Shown: positions 25,175 through 33,593 of the stretch, piece by piece
How positions within the stretch are numbered: position 1 is the first letter of the stretch
Layout of the letters: every line of letters begins with the position of its first letter
Assembly (NCBI GenBank): GCA_017534445.1
Contig: JAFXWC010000015.1
Location: 1-64,000 of the forward strand
Length of the DNA: 64,000 nt
Direction of reading: 5' to 3'
DNA from: Treponema sp.
GTDB lineage: Bacteria > Spirochaetota > Spirochaetia > Treponematales > Treponemataceae
The notes under the pieces: generated by a model
Database searches by the model: none
What the model was told of the DNA's origin: nothing
What the model saw: only the letters and a program-made list of their open reading frames with translations
Program-made: the position numbers and the translations under genes

Positions 25175-25711
25175 ATGTTTAAGACAATCCGTCCGGAAGC
25201 AATTACGGACAACTCATTCAAAATGATTGGCAAAGACTGGATGCTGGTAACGGCATGCACGACTACGGAAGACGAAGACGGCAACATAAAAACTGGCCGC
25301 GTAAACACAATGACCGCAAGCTGGGGAGGGGTTGGAATCCTCTGGAACAAGCCAGTCGCAACGATTTACCTGCGTCCTTCGCGCTACACAAAAGAAATCG
25401 TTGACTCATCAGAATACTTTTCGCTCAGCGTGCTTGGTGAAAAATACAAGACTGCGCTAAACTACTGTGGCAGTCACAGCGGAAGAAACGGAGACAAATT
25501 TGGCCCCGCAAAGCTGGACGTAGACTACATGAATGACATTCCGTGGATAAAACAGGCTCGCCTCGTGCTCTTTTGCAGGAAACTCTATGCCCAGCCCTTT
25601 GACGCATACTGTTTTACCGACGAAAAAATCATGAATCAGAACTACAAAAAGGACGACTTCCACACAATGTACATTGGCGAAATCGTAAAAGTCATTGAAG
25701 ACAAGCGCTAA
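25175..25711 (+). CDS. Flavin reductase family protein (FMN-binding split barrel)
   Basis: 178 residues. The split-barrel FMN fold is recognisable from MIGKDWMLVTACTTT, VNTMTASWGGVGILWNKPVA and TIYLRPSRYTKEIVDSSEYF. Members bind FMN and act as flavin or ferric reductases, or as flavoproteins of unknown partner. An AAGGGG ribosome site and a TATACT box lie upstream. Its stop overlaps the stop region of the converging DJ-1 gene by four bases. Substrate unassigned. Confidence 0.9.
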   Translation: MFKTIRPEAITDNSFKMIGKDWMLVTACTTTEDEDGNIKTGRVNTMTASWGGVGILWNKPVATIYLRPSRYTKEIVDSSEYFSLSVLGEKYKTALNYCGSHSGRNGDKFGPAKLDVDYMNDIPWIKQARLVLFCRKLYAQPFDAYCFTDEKIMNQNYKKDDFHTMYIGEIVKVIEDKR

Positions 25712-26274
25712 CGCTGAACGGAACCTTCCTTTATCTTGCTGTAGATTGCGTCCCCGGTAAGAGTGCGGACTATTTCCATGGAAAATTCCTCCGCAGCACC
25801 GGGGCCTCTTCCTGTAATAAGGTTTCCATCATGAATAAAGGCTTCGTCCCTGTAGGTGGCAATAAATTCTGCCGCCTCTTCCCTCATTCCAGGGTAGCAA
25901 GTCCAGGCTTTTCCTTTTAGCGCACCAGTCTTGGGAAGCACAACCTTAGGAGCCGCACATATTGCGCATACAAGCTTGCCCGCATCATTCATCTGTCTTA
26001 TAAAATCAACCGCCGCACGGCAATCTGCAATATTCGTAGTTCCAGGCATTCCACCGGGCACAACAACGGCATCCGGCAGCTCTTCCCCGGCAGAAAGGTA
26101 GGATTCAAGGGTCATGTCTGCGTTTATGCTAACACCATGAGCAGCCGTAACCGTACGTGACTGACCAATGGCAACAAAATGCACCTGAACAGCAGCCCTG
26201 CGCAAATAGTCAACAGGGGTAATCACCTCTATTTCCTCAGTTCCATCCGCAATAAAAACAACAGCTTTTTTCAT
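25708..26274 (-). CDS. DJ-1/PfpI family protein
   Basis: 188 residues. The family landmarks are present: KKAVVFIADGTEEIEVITPV with the conserved Glu, DAVVVPGGMPGT, and the nucleophile elbow KLVCAICAAPKVV, whose first cysteine after VCAI is the reactive one. YajL/DJ-1 members act in oxidative-stress protection or as glyoxalase/deglycase enzymes. Start at 26274 is chosen for its GGAGG site; a longer frame up to 26340 begins inside the divergent promoter region. Confidence 0.92.
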   Translation of the reverse strand: MKKAVVFIADGTEEIEVITPVDYLRRAAVQVHFVAIGQSRTVTAAHGVSINADMTLESYLSAGEELPDAVVVPGGMPGTTNIADCRAAVDFIRQMNDAGKLVCAICAAPKVVLPKTGALKGKAWTCYPGMREEAAEFIATYRDEAFIHDGNLITGRGPGAAEEFSMEIVRTLTGDAIYSKIKEGSVQR

Positions 26275-26326
26275 AACTTCCTCCAAAAGCGATTTCCTTT
26301 TTACTATACATACCTTGAAATATACC

Positions 26327-26355
26327 TTGAAATTATACACTTAATAAAGTAAAAT
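26327..26355 (+). promoter_or_regulatory. Leaderless promoter of the response regulator gene
   Basis: -35 TTGAAA (26327-26332), 17 bp, -10 TAAAAT (26350-26355), 7 nt to ATG 26363. An upstream in-frame ATG at 26354 lies within the -10 box and cannot be the start of a transcript made here. Confidence 0.7.
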
Positions 26356-26362
26356 GGATAGT

Positions 26363-27607
26363 ATGAAGAAGGTATTGGTAATAGATGCATCTCCCATGTT
26401 CCGCGAATTTCTTAAGGAAAAACTCGTTGCAGAGCAGGTGAATGTTGAATATGCGGTGGGAAACCGCGATGCATATACAAAAATGATAACAACTCTTCCC
26501 GATTTGATTATCATTGATGTAGAAAGCGACATAAGCTCACTTCAGGATTTCTTGCTAAAGAAATATGACGACCCTAACGCTAAAAAAATACCTATTATCA
26601 TAAGCGGCCCGGACATTCCGCGCAACCATGTTGCAACACTGGCCCAGTTTGCCGTAGTCAAATATTTTACCAAGCCTATAAAATTCGACATCTTCTTTGA
26701 GTCAATCGGAAAAATCCTCAAGATGAGCTTCTCGCTTGACTCTACCCCCAGCATCATGGAAATGCATGTTAACGGCCTTATTGTCTTTACGGAAATTGCG
26801 CTAGGCCTTAACAGGGAAAAGCTTTACCTCCTAAAATACCGCCTTCAGGAACTTTTGGACAAAAACAAGATTAACGAGCCAAAAATCATCATCATGATGA
26901 CGAACATAAAGCTCACCTTTATAGACGGCTCAAACTTGGAAGTCCTAATAGACAACATTCTGGAAGACAAACGCATAAAGCCAAAGAACGTAAAGATTCT
27001 TTCTTTCGACACCTTTACAAAGGAATTGGTCAAGGGCCACCCCCTCTACAAGGACATAGAAGTTTCCGACAACATGAACGACATTATCAACTCCATGGTT
27101 GATGCAAGCCAGGGCGAAAGCGTTAATGAAATCGTTTCGGAAAGAATTCTTTCTGTAGATGACCACAGCACCCAGGAATCTTCCATAGAAATGCGCTTTA
27201 TGAATGACAATGCCGAAGGTGTCATTTCTGAGCAGGATTCCGGCAACGTTCTAAAAGTGGCAATTGTAGACGACGACGTTGTTATCCGCCGCCTCTTGGA
27301 AAAAGCCTTTGCTGGAGTAAGTGCAAAATCGGTTCTTTTTTCAAACGGCGTAGACTTTATGCACGCAATAGAAGACCAGGAATTTGACCTTGTTATACTG
27401 GACATTTATATCCCGGACATCAACGGTTTTGACATTCTCCGTACCCTTCAGCGTGAAAATTTCAAGGCCCCGATTCTTATTTATTCTCAGGCAACAATGC
27501 GCGATGCCGTAGTAAAGTCGCTAAGTCTTGGCGCAAAAGGCTATCTGATAAAGCCTCAGAAAGCTGACGTTATCGTGCAAAAGGCAATGGAAGTCCTTCA
27601 CTCATAA
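26363..27607 (+). CDS. Two-receiver response regulator without DNA-binding output
   Basis: 414 residues. Residues ~1-115 form a degenerate receiver (KKVLVIDASPMFREFLKE, phospho-Asp candidate in LIIIDVES, and a switch lysine in YFTKPIKF). The middle ~120-240 resembles a STAS-like or PatA-like module (IIIMMTNIKLTFIDGSNLEV). Residues ~290-414 form a full receiver (VAIVDDDVVIRRLLEKA, VILDIYIPDINGFD, YLIKPQK). No DNA-binding or enzymatic output is visible, so it probably relays phosphate or docks on partners. It lies 33 nt before the hybrid kinase at 27641, its likely partner. Confidence 0.85.
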   Translation: MKKVLVIDASPMFREFLKEKLVAEQVNVEYAVGNRDAYTKMITTLPDLIIIDVESDISSLQDFLLKKYDDPNAKKIPIIISGPDIPRNHVATLAQFAVVKYFTKPIKFDIFFESIGKILKMSFSLDSTPSIMEMHVNGLIVFTEIALGLNREKLYLLKYRLQELLDKNKINEPKIIIMMTNIKLTFIDGSNLEVLIDNILEDKRIKPKNVKILSFDTFTKELVKGHPLYKDIEVSDNMNDIINSMVDASQGESVNEIVSERILSVDDHSTQESSIEMRFMNDNAEGVISEQDSGNVLKVAIVDDDVVIRRLLEKAFAGVSAKSVLFSNGVDFMHAIEDQEFDLVILDIYIPDINGFDILRTLQRENFKAPILIYSQATMRDAVVKSLSLGAKGYLIKPQKADVIVQKAMEVLHS

Positions 27608-27640
27608 GGCTGCCATATTTGCCCTCGCAGGGGGATTCTT

Positions 27641-29638
27641 GTGGAAGTTAATTCAATAGACGCAGGCTCTAGGTTTTTGGCAAGCACCCTTCATGAAGTG
27701 CGCACCCCAATCCAGACAATAATCAGTACGGTAGAATTGCTTGGTGAAACTTCGCTGGACAAAGAGCAGAATGAATATGTCCATCAGATTGAATTCAGCG
27801 CAAACGTACTGCTTCAGCTTGCAAACGACATCCTTGACTATACAAAAATCCACTCCGGCGACTTTAAGCTTGAATACATCCCCTTTGACGTTGTTGAGCT
27901 TACGGAACACGTCGTTGACTTGGTCAGCATAGAAGCCATCAACAAGGGCCTTGAAATTGTTACGGACATAGACCACACCTTCCCCAAAATCATCATGGGC
28001 GACCCTACCCGCCTTCAGCAAGTAATACTGAATCTTGTAAAAAATGCCGTTAAGTTTACGGAAAAAGGCTACGTGGTTGTCCGCGTATATTGCCGCGACG
28101 AAAAGCTTTACTTTGAAATAATAGACAGCGGTATTGGCATTCCAAAAGAAAAACAGGAGCTTGTATTTAACAATTTCTACCAGGTGGACGCAAGCACAAC
28201 CCGAAAGTACGGCGGCTCTGGAATGGGCCTTGCAATTTGTAAAAACCTTGTAGACATAATGAAAGGCCAAATTGGCGTAAAGGACAATCCGGCAGGAGGC
28301 TCTATCTTCTGGTTCAGCATACCCATGCAGGTTTCCCAGATAGACGCCCAGCTGGAAGAATTCACACCGCACCTTACCATCCCTGAACACACGAAAATCC
28401 TTCTTGTAGACGACAATGAACTTGCACTTGCAGCCCTTGCCACCAAGATAAAAAACCTTGGCATAAGCCAAATAGACACTGCCCTTTCCGGCGAACAGGC
28501 CTTGGAAAAAATCTCCGCAGCCGCAAAGGAAAAGCACCCCTACACAGTGGTCTTTGTTGACATGATTATGCCCAAGATGGACGGCTGGCGCTTTGCATCA
28601 GAGGTAACGAGCAGCCTTATCACCAACAAGCTAAAAATGTACCTTGTTGTTCCAGAAGGACAGATGGGCAAAGATGCCAAGATGAAAATCCTTGACTGGT
28701 TCAACGGCTACCTTTACAAACCGGTAAAAAGAAAGCAGCTCTTTACCCTTTTGAACGAAGCCTTTACCAGCCTGCCAAACATCTATCCGGTAGAAATGGA
28801 AGCAATCAAAAACATAAACCTTGCCCCAACCAACCTGGTGCCGCTCATAGAAGAAAACGAAATTGCCAGAAACTGCAAGGTTCTTGTTGCAGAAGACCAT
28901 CCGGTAAACCGCAAGCTCATAGAAACCTTCCTAAGAAAATTCGGTGCTACAGTTTATTCTGCAGAAGACGGTGCCGCCGCAGTAAAAATGATAGAAAAGC
29001 ATCCCGAAACCGACCTGATTTTCATGGACATACTAATGCCGGTAAAGAGCGGAATAGATGCCACAGTTGAACTACGCGCAAAGAACTACAACGGAATAAT
29101 CATTGCCTGCACCGCAAACAACGACCCCAACGACTTTAAGACTTACCGGGAACTTGGCATAAACGACATCCTCGTAAAACCCTTCAAAAAAGACGGAGTG
29201 CGCGGAATGTTGGAAAAATGGACGGCAGTTCTTACAATCCCGGAAGCAAAGGAAATAGTTTCCCTTACAGAAGTAAACAATCTTGCCAGCGACAAATGGG
29301 ACATAAGCGACTTTATGGACACCGTAGGCGGAGACGAAGAGCTTGCCGTTAGCCTTATGAATGACTTCATCAAGCAGACGGAAGAAATCCTTGCCGAACT
29401 AAGGCCGGAGCTTAAGAATCCAGAGAAGGACTTTAAAAAGCTGGACGAACTTTCCCACAAGCTAAAGGGCAGCTGCGGAACACTCAGCATAAGCAGCCTT
29501 TATGCCCCCGCAAAAAAAATGAACGAAGCCGCAAGAAAAGACGATTTTGTCACCGTTGAAGCTTCGGAAGTCGAATTTGAACTTGCATTTATTGAATTTA
29601 AAAATCTTGAAAAAAAATGGTCGGATTCACTAAAATGA
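27641..29638 (+). CDS. Hybrid sensor histidine kinase with two receivers and Hpt
   Basis: 665 residues, no sensor or membrane segment. Order: HisKA with phospho-His18 ([12 protein letters not shown]), HATPase (N-box [34 protein letters not shown]), receiver 1 (~245-370, [26 protein letters not shown]), receiver 2 (~410-530, [31 protein letters not shown]) and a C-terminal Hpt domain (~550-660, [13 protein letters not shown]). A complete internal phosphorelay in one soluble protein, so its input must be an intracellular signal or another protein. Starts at GTG with an AGGGGG site. Its stop overlaps the ATG of the PHP phosphatase gene. Confidence 0.92.
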   Translation: MEVNSIDAGSRFLASTLHEVRTPIQTIISTVELLGETSLDKEQNEYVHQIEFSANVLLQLANDILDYTKIHSGDFKLEYIPFDVVELTEHVVDLVSIEAINKGLEIVTDIDHTFPKIIMGDPTRLQQVILNLVKNAVKFTEKGYVVVRVYCRDEKLYFEIIDSGIGIPKEKQELVFNNFYQVDASTTRKYGGSGMGLAICKNLVDIMKGQIGVKDNPAGGSIFWFSIPMQVSQIDAQLEEFTPHLTIPEHTKILLVDDNELALAALATKIKNLGISQIDTALSGEQALEKISAAAKEKHPYTVVFVDMIMPKMDGWRFASEVTSSLITNKLKMYLVVPEGQMGKDAKMKILDWFNGYLYKPVKRKQLFTLLNEAFTSLPNIYPVEMEAIKNINLAPTNLVPLIEENEIARNCKVLVAEDHPVNRKLIETFLRKFGATVYSAEDGAAAVKMIEKHPETDLIFMDILMPVKSGIDATVELRAKNYNGIIIACTANNDPNDFKTYRELGINDILVKPFKKDGVRGMLEKWTAVLTIPEAKEIVSLTEVNNLASDKWDISDFMDTVGGDEELAVSLMNDFIKQTEEILAELRPELKNPEKDFKKLDELSHKLKGSCGTLSISSLYAPAKKMNEAARKDDFVTVEASEVEFELAFIEFKNLEKKWSDSLK

Positions 29639-30483
29639 AAAAAACAAACTATCACACCCATTCAACCTTTTGCGACGGAAAAAACACCCCTGAGCAGATA
29701 GTTCAGATTGCCCTGCAAAAAGGTTTTGATGCGCTGGGATTCAGCTCCCATTCCATGTACCCCTTTTCATCAGACTGGCACCTCCAGTCGCGGGAACATT
29801 CAGCATACGCAAAAGAAATACACCGCCTAGGCAAAGAATACAGTGACCGCATTCAAGTAAAGCTTGGCTTTGAAGCTGATTTCATAGAAGGCGTTTGCGC
29901 ACCCAAGATGGACCGCTTTGCAGAATTTGACCCCGACTATCTTATAGGCGCGGTTCATTATGTTCCTGGCAAGAAGGGATTCATAGAAGCAGACGGAAGA
30001 GAAGCAGATGTCCTAGGGGGAATAAAAAACTACTTTGACGGAGACGCAAAAAAAGCCGTGCAGGAGTACTTTTACCTTGAGCGGCAAATGCTAAAAACCT
30101 GCGACTTTACGATAATTGCCCATTGCGACTTAATCAAAAAACAGAACGGTCCAAAGGTAGCAGCCCCCCTTTTTGACGAAAAAAGTGAGTGGTACAAAAA
30201 AGAGATAGCCCTTTTGGCTGATGAAATTGCAAGCGCAGGCGTAGTTGCAGAAGTAAACGTAGGCGGAATGGCACGCGGCTACATGGCCACCTCCTTCCCC
30301 CACGGAGAACTCCTTTCGCTTTTGATACAAAAAAATGTACCCCTAACCCTAAGCTCCGACTCCCATTCAGCAGAAACCTTGGATTTTGCCTTTGACGAAA
30401 CAATTCAAATGCTAAAAAATGCTGGCTGCAAAGAACTTGCTTTTATAGAAGGAAAAAACTCGTTCAAAATGCAGCCCCTCTGA
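29635..30483 (+). CDS. PHP-domain histidinol-phosphatase family protein
   Basis: 282 residues. The PHP metal site opens with NYHTHSTFCDGKNTPEQIV, with further ligands in LGFSSHSMYPF, LGFEADFIEG, YLIGAVHYV, TIIAHCDLIKK and SSDSHSAE. This is the layout of HisK-type histidinol-phosphatases (histidine synthesis). No other his gene is in the window, and it overlaps the hybrid kinase by four bases (ATGA), so a role in signalling rather than histidine synthesis is possible. Starts at 29635; an upstream in-frame start lies inside the kinase gene. Confidence 0.85.
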   Translation: MKKTNYHTHSTFCDGKNTPEQIVQIALQKGFDALGFSSHSMYPFSSDWHLQSREHSAYAKEIHRLGKEYSDRIQVKLGFEADFIEGVCAPKMDRFAEFDPDYLIGAVHYVPGKKGFIEADGREADVLGGIKNYFDGDAKKAVQEYFYLERQMLKTCDFTIIAHCDLIKKQNGPKVAAPLFDEKSEWYKKEIALLADEIASAGVVAEVNVGGMARGYMATSFPHGELLSLLIQKNVPLTLSSDSHSAETLDFAFDETIQMLKNAGCKELAFIEGKNSFKMQPL

Positions 30484-30491
30484 TGTAATTT

Positions 30492-30848
30492 CTACCTGTT
30501 GCGTCTTTCTTCCGCGGCCTGGCAGTCAAGACAGAGCATTGCATAAGGCATAGCTTCAAGACGGCCTTCGTTAATGTCCTCTCCGCAGTTCTGACAAACA
30601 CCGTAAGTACCCTTTGTAATGCGCTCAAGAGCCGAATTAATCTGCTCCAGACGGCGCATGTCCTCATCGCCAAGCTTAAGTGCCAAATTACCGTCTATTC
30701 TGTCGGATGCAAGGTCTGCCTCGTCACCCGGTTCTGCTGCTTCTACAAGGTTGGAAAGCTGTTCATTGCGTCCTTTTAAAGTGTCCATTATTTCCTGGCG
30801 CTTTGCAAGGAGCATTTTTTTCTGACTTTCTATAAAGCTTTTCTTCAT
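30492..30848 (-). CDS. DksA/TraR-type C4 zinc-finger transcription factor
   Basis: 118 residues. A coiled-coil half (SFIESQKKMLLAKRQEIMDT, with the acidic tip around EPGDEADLASDRIDGN) is followed by a C4 zinc finger: GVCQNCGEDINEGRLEAMPY then MLCLDCQ. DksA-type proteins insert into the RNA polymerase secondary channel and act with ppGpp. The frame is open 150 nt further upstream but the ATG at 30848 has an AAGGTG ribosome site and gives the usual length. Divergent from infA. Confidence 0.9.
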   Translation of the reverse strand: MKKSFIESQKKMLLAKRQEIMDTLKGRNEQLSNLVEAAEPGDEADLASDRIDGNLALKLGDEDMRRLEQINSALERITKGTYGVCQNCGEDINEGRLEAMPYAMLCLDCQAAEERRNR

Positions 30849-30939
30849 ACTATTCACCTTTATTGACAATTTATGGTTTTTTGTACATACTAGTATACAA
30901 ACAAATTCAGCAAAAGGCAAATAAATTCTGGAGGAATTT

Positions 30940-31161
30940 GTGGCTAATAAAGATGACGCTATAGAAGTTGAAGGTATTGTAAAAGAAGCCCTTCCTAACA
31001 CAATGTTCCGTGTTGAACTGCAGAATCAGCACGTTATTCTTGCACATTTGAGCGGCAAGATGCGCAAACACTACATCCGCATTGTTCCGGGTGACAGCGT
31101 AAAAGTAGAACTTTCCCCCTACGACCTGAACCGTGGCCGCATTATTTTCCGCGAACGCTAA
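30940..31161 (+). CDS. infA: Translation initiation factor IF-1
   Basis: 73 residues with GTG start and a strong GGAGG site. One OB-fold: [55 protein letters not shown], nearly the textbook IF-1 sequence and length. It is a single gene here, not in the usual ribosomal-protein cluster, as is common in spirochaetes (from memory). Confidence 0.97.
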   Translation: MANKDDAIEVEGIVKEALPNTMFRVELQNQHVILAHLSGKMRKHYIRIVPGDSVKVELSPYDLNRGRIIFRER

Positions 31162-31178
31162 TAAATAACAAGATTAAC

Positions 31179-31814
31179 TTACTTTTTTTCAGGTTGGAAA
31201 ATATATTTTAACGACTTGAAAACATCTTTAATCCCCTGAACAAGAAAAACTACCGCAAGAATGTTCAGCGGGAAGAAAAGAACTATAATCCTTAGCACAA
31301 AAAACGCCACGACAGCCTGCAAAGCACCCTTAAAAAGCATGGCAAAACCATCTTTGCGCGACAAGTCCTGCTTATTATATCCAGACGACCACTTGAACGA
31401 ATTTGGATTTTGCTTTGAACTGCCGCTTCTTGTTGCCCTAAAAAACTCCTCAAAGGGGTCAAAGCCGTTGCTATAGAAATTCTCCTCTCCGTAACCATCC
31501 GGGCCATGATTGTAGCCGCCGTAAGAATTCCCGGTTCCATAAAAGCCCCAGTTTCCATAAGCCCTACCGCTTCCCTGGCTATAACCGGAAGAAGAACTCT
31601 GAGAAGATGAACCATACATGTCGTACTGCCTGCGCTTGTCCTCGTCCCCAAGAACGGAATAAGCCGCGTTCACCTGCTTAAATTTTTCCTCCGCGACTTT
31701 ATCCCCGGCATTTCTGTCCGGATGATACTTGAATGCGAGTGTCCTATATGCCTTTTTAATCTCATCCGCAGAGGCGCTCTTTGAAACGCCCAACACCGAA
31801 TATAAATCGTCCAT
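31179..31814 (-). CDS. DnaJ-domain membrane protein
   Basis: 211 residues. The N-terminal J-domain ([40 protein letters not shown] with the HPD tripeptide) can stimulate a DnaK ATPase. A Gly/Ser/Tyr-rich linker (~70-125) follows, then a hydrophobic C-terminal region ([20 protein letters not shown] and following) predicting one or two membrane segments. It lacks the zinc-finger and client-binding domains of full DnaJ, so it probably recruits DnaK to the membrane. Leaderless promoter upstream. Confidence 0.88.
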   Translation of the reverse strand: MDDLYSVLGVSKSASADEIKKAYRTLAFKYHPDRNAGDKVAEEKFKQVNAAYSVLGDEDKRRQYDMYGSSSQSSSSGYSQGSGRAYGNWGFYGTGNSYGGYNHGPDGYGEENFYSNGFDPFEEFFRATRSGSSKQNPNSFKWSSGYNKQDLSRKDGFAMLFKGALQAVVAFFVLRIIVLFFPLNILAVVFLVQGIKDVFKSLKYIFQPEKK

Positions 31815-31821
31815 CTCTTAA

Positions 31822-31850
31822 AAAATAATCAAAAATCAACAAAATTACAA
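31822..31850 (-). promoter_or_regulatory. Leaderless promoter of the DnaJ-like gene
   Basis: Minus strand: -35 TTGTAA (31845-31850), 17 bp, -10 TATTTT (31822-31827), 7 nt to ATG at 31814. The -10 is AT-run-like, so this is the weakest of the set. Confidence 0.5.
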
Positions 31851-31874
31851 GGTTTTTCTTTGGATTTTTCTTTT

Positions 31875-32017
31875 GCGGCACTTTTAAATTTTAAGCGCAT
31901 ATTCGTTCCGCTAACCGAATATGCCCATTATGTGGCGCTTGCGGGGTTCCAGCCCTCCGGCCTCCATTGCTATCGCAACGAGTTGCAAGCAACTCGCCCC
32001 TCCAGTGCCTGCCGTGC
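31875..32017 (-). repeat. Dispersed intergenic element, full-length copy beside the cas9 break
   Basis: Read on the minus strand: GCACGGCAGGCACTGGAG, a perfect GAGTTGC-AA-GCAACTC palindrome, CGTTGCGATAGCAATGGAGG, GGAACCCCGCAAGCGCCAC and the closing AAAGTGCCGC. Nearly identical over its first ~50 bases to 49109-49253. It lies about 50 bases beyond the point where Cas9 similarity stops. Confidence 0.8.
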
Positions 32018-32069
32018 TCTCTTTTGCAAACAGTTCCTTTCACAAAAACTACCCCTGCAAAACAATGTA

Positions 32070-32105
32070 GTGGTTTGATTTCTTTTTTTGATGTATAATA
32101 ATAAG
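32070..32105 (+). repeat. Putative single degenerate CRISPR repeat
   Basis: 36 bases starting GTGGTTTGATTTCTT (32070-32084). These 15 bases are complementary to the tracrRNA anti-repeat at 32263-32277 with a single G-U pair. Its distal part ATGTATAATAATAAG (32091-32105) also resembles, with indels, the complement of 32234-32248. No second copy or spacer array is seen, so this would be one repeat left behind after deletion. Confidence 0.55.
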
Positions 32106-32194
32106 ATACCGCACTTTTCAATTTTTTGTGCGCTTTCATCAACAATTCCCCAACCAATTGAATTAGTACCAATATCAAGTCCCAAAGTTTTCAT
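32105..32194 (-). pseudogene. cas9: 5' remnant of cas9 (RuvC-I motif only)
   Basis: ATG at 32194 with a GAGG ribosome site 8 nt upstream starts a 30-residue Cas9 N-terminus: MKTLGLDIGTNSIGWGIVDE, including the RuvC-I catalytic Asp in GLDIGTNSIGW, followed by SAQKIEKCGI. Similarity to Cas9 ends at about 32105; after that the frame runs through the repeat-like segment and a dispersed element and encodes nothing recognisable. More than 95% of a normal cas9 (1000-1400 residues) is missing, with no cas1, cas2 or csn2 in the window. The intact start region suggests a recent deletion. Confidence 0.85.
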
Positions 32195-32233
32195 AAAAAG
32201 CCCTCGATGAAAAAAACTAAAACTATATTGCAA

Positions 32234-32340
32234 TTACTATTATAACATGATATTCTGAATTTAAGAAATCAAATCACAATAAGGCCTTGTGCCGAAGTCA
32301 TTTGACTACAGCCCTGCGTACTCCGTGGGGCTATTTTTAT
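32234..32340 (+). ncRNA. tracrRNA-like RNA (anti-repeat, nexus, terminator hairpin)
   Basis: Divergent from the cas9 remnant. Anti-repeat lower part AAGAAATCAAATCAC (32263-32277) with an upper part at 32234-32248; then the nexus AAGGCCTTGTGCCG (32281-32294), very like the AAGGC...GCCG nexus of S. thermophilus CRISPR1 and T. denticola tracrRNAs; a small GTCATTTGAC hairpin (32297-32306); and a terminator with a 9-bp stem AGCCCTGCG/CGTGGGGCT (32310-32332, two G-U pairs) followed by a T run. All parts are intact and in the right order. Whether it is still transcribed is unknown; its promoter would overlap the cas9 promoter region and is not clear. Exact 5' end uncertain. Confidence 0.82.
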
Positions 32341-32361
32341 ATTTAATATACTTCTATAAAT

Positions 32362-32841
32362 ATGCAGCACCCCATCCCGCCAGTGTACGACAGCAATTCA
32401 AAAATTCTCATCTTAGGGTCATTTCCTTCGGTTAAGTCCAGGGAGGTTGGATTTTTCTATGGGCATCCGCAGAACCGTTTTTGGAAAGTTTTGGCTACTT
32501 TGCTCAAAGACAGAGTTCCCCTTACCGTAGAAGAAAAACGCGCATTTCTTCTTTTGCACGGCATTGCAGTCTGGGACGTGATTGCTTCTTGCAGCATAAC
32601 AGGTTCAAGCGACGCAAGCATAAAAGACGTTGTGCCAAACGACATTTCGCACATTCTTTCTGCCGCACAAGTTGCCCAAGTTTTCACCAACGGAAAAACA
32701 GCGGACTCTCTCTACAAAAAATACCTGCTGCCACAAACAAAGCGGGAATCAATTTGCCTTCCTTCAACAAGTCCCGCAAACGCCGCATGGACTTTTGAAA
32801 AACTTTGCGCAGAATGGAAAAGCATTATGAGTTTTATTTAA
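32362..32841 (+). CDS. DNA-deoxyinosine (hypoxanthine-DNA) glycosylase, UDG superfamily
   Basis: 159 residues. Removes hypoxanthine and possibly other deaminated bases from DNA. The UDG-superfamily family-6 signature is clear: KILILGSFPSVKSREVGFFY, GHPQNRFWKVLATLL, AVWDVIASCSITGSSDASI with the catalytic-site Asn further on (VPNDISHIL), and the C-terminal LPSTSPANAAW. Follows the tracrRNA terminator by 20 nt. No ribosome site is evident. Overlaps the converging regulator gene by 4 nt. Confidence 0.87.
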   Translation: MQHPIPPVYDSNSKILILGSFPSVKSREVGFFYGHPQNRFWKVLATLLKDRVPLTVEEKRAFLLLHGIAVWDVIASCSITGSSDASIKDVVPNDISHILSAAQVAQVFTNGKTADSLYKKYLLPQTKRESICLPSTSPANAAWTFEKLCAEWKSIMSFI

Positions 32842-33485
32842 TTGCAAAGAGAGTCTGTACTTTTGTTCTCTTTTTCCACTACTTTTTTCTGCCAAGTACG
32901 CTTTCCACATTTAGGACACTTCATCCATCTGGTGCGGCTCATGTGAGGGGCAAAAAGAACTGCAGCATAAGTGGGTTTGTAGCGGTGGGAGCAAGAGGCA
33001 CATTCGTAGTAGCCGGCAGTCTGTTCTATCCACACGCCAACAAGAGCGGCACAAAGCACAAGCAAAACTCCGCCACCAATCAGCAGGTACGAAAGCAATT
33101 TTGCGTTATAGTGTTTTGCAACAAATTCACCTGCCAGGCACAAGATTAAAAAGCCCGCAAGCGAAATTCCTACCAAAAACCATTCCAGCTTAAGAAGTTT
33201 TTTGGTCTGCAGCTCGTTTTCTTTTTTGAGGGCAATGATGTTGGCTTCTGATTCTTTGCTAAGATTTTCCATGGCAATACGTTCTCCTTTTAAAAGTTCA
33301 TTTACATTTATAGAAAGAAGTGTGCATAGCTCCAGCATTATAGAAGCATCCGGCAAGGAATTTCCCGTCTCCCACTTGGAAACAGCCCTGTCCGTAATTC
33401 CAAATTTTTCTGCAAGCTGTGCCTGGGTCAAATTCTTTTCTTTGCGGCACTGCGCAATGAATTTTCCAATTTTTACCATATCCAT
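32838..33485 (-). CDS. XRE-type regulator with membrane helices and zinc ribbon
   Basis: 215 residues. The N-terminal HTH_3 domain (KIGKFIAQCRKEKNLTQAQL, FGITDRAVSKWETGNSLPD) is followed by a coiled linker, two membrane segments (WFLVGISLAGFLILCLAG; LLSYLLIGGGVLLVLCAALV) and a CxxC...CxxC zinc ribbon (YECASCSHRY, MKCPKCGKR). A membrane-tethered one-component regulator. Start at 33485 is set by an AAAGGAG site; a longer frame to 33536 starts in non-coding sequence. Confidence 0.85.
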   Translation of the reverse strand: MDMVKIGKFIAQCRKEKNLTQAQLAEKFGITDRAVSKWETGNSLPDASIMLELCTLLSINVNELLKGERIAMENLSKESEANIIALKKENELQTKKLLKLEWFLVGISLAGFLILCLAGEFVAKHYNAKLLSYLLIGGGVLLVLCAALVGVWIEQTAGYYECASCSHRYKPTYAAVLFAPHMSRTRWMKCPKCGKRTWQKKVVEKENKSTDSLCN

Positions 33486-33593
33486 AAGGAACTCCTTTCT
33501 GGTCAAATAATAGTGCCGTATAAGAAAAATGTACACGAACCATTGGTTGAGTTTAGCAAATTTATATTTTTACAAGTTCCAAAGGAAATCATA

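Noticed and set aside
32041-32110. A CRISPR array
   Set aside because: Only one repeat-like segment is seen, with no second copy at a spacer distance, so no array is claimed.
31891-32233. Minus-strand ORFs that continue the Cas9 start for 90 residues
   Set aside because: Only the first ~30 residues match Cas9; the rest crosses the repeat-like segment and a dispersed element and is chance coding.
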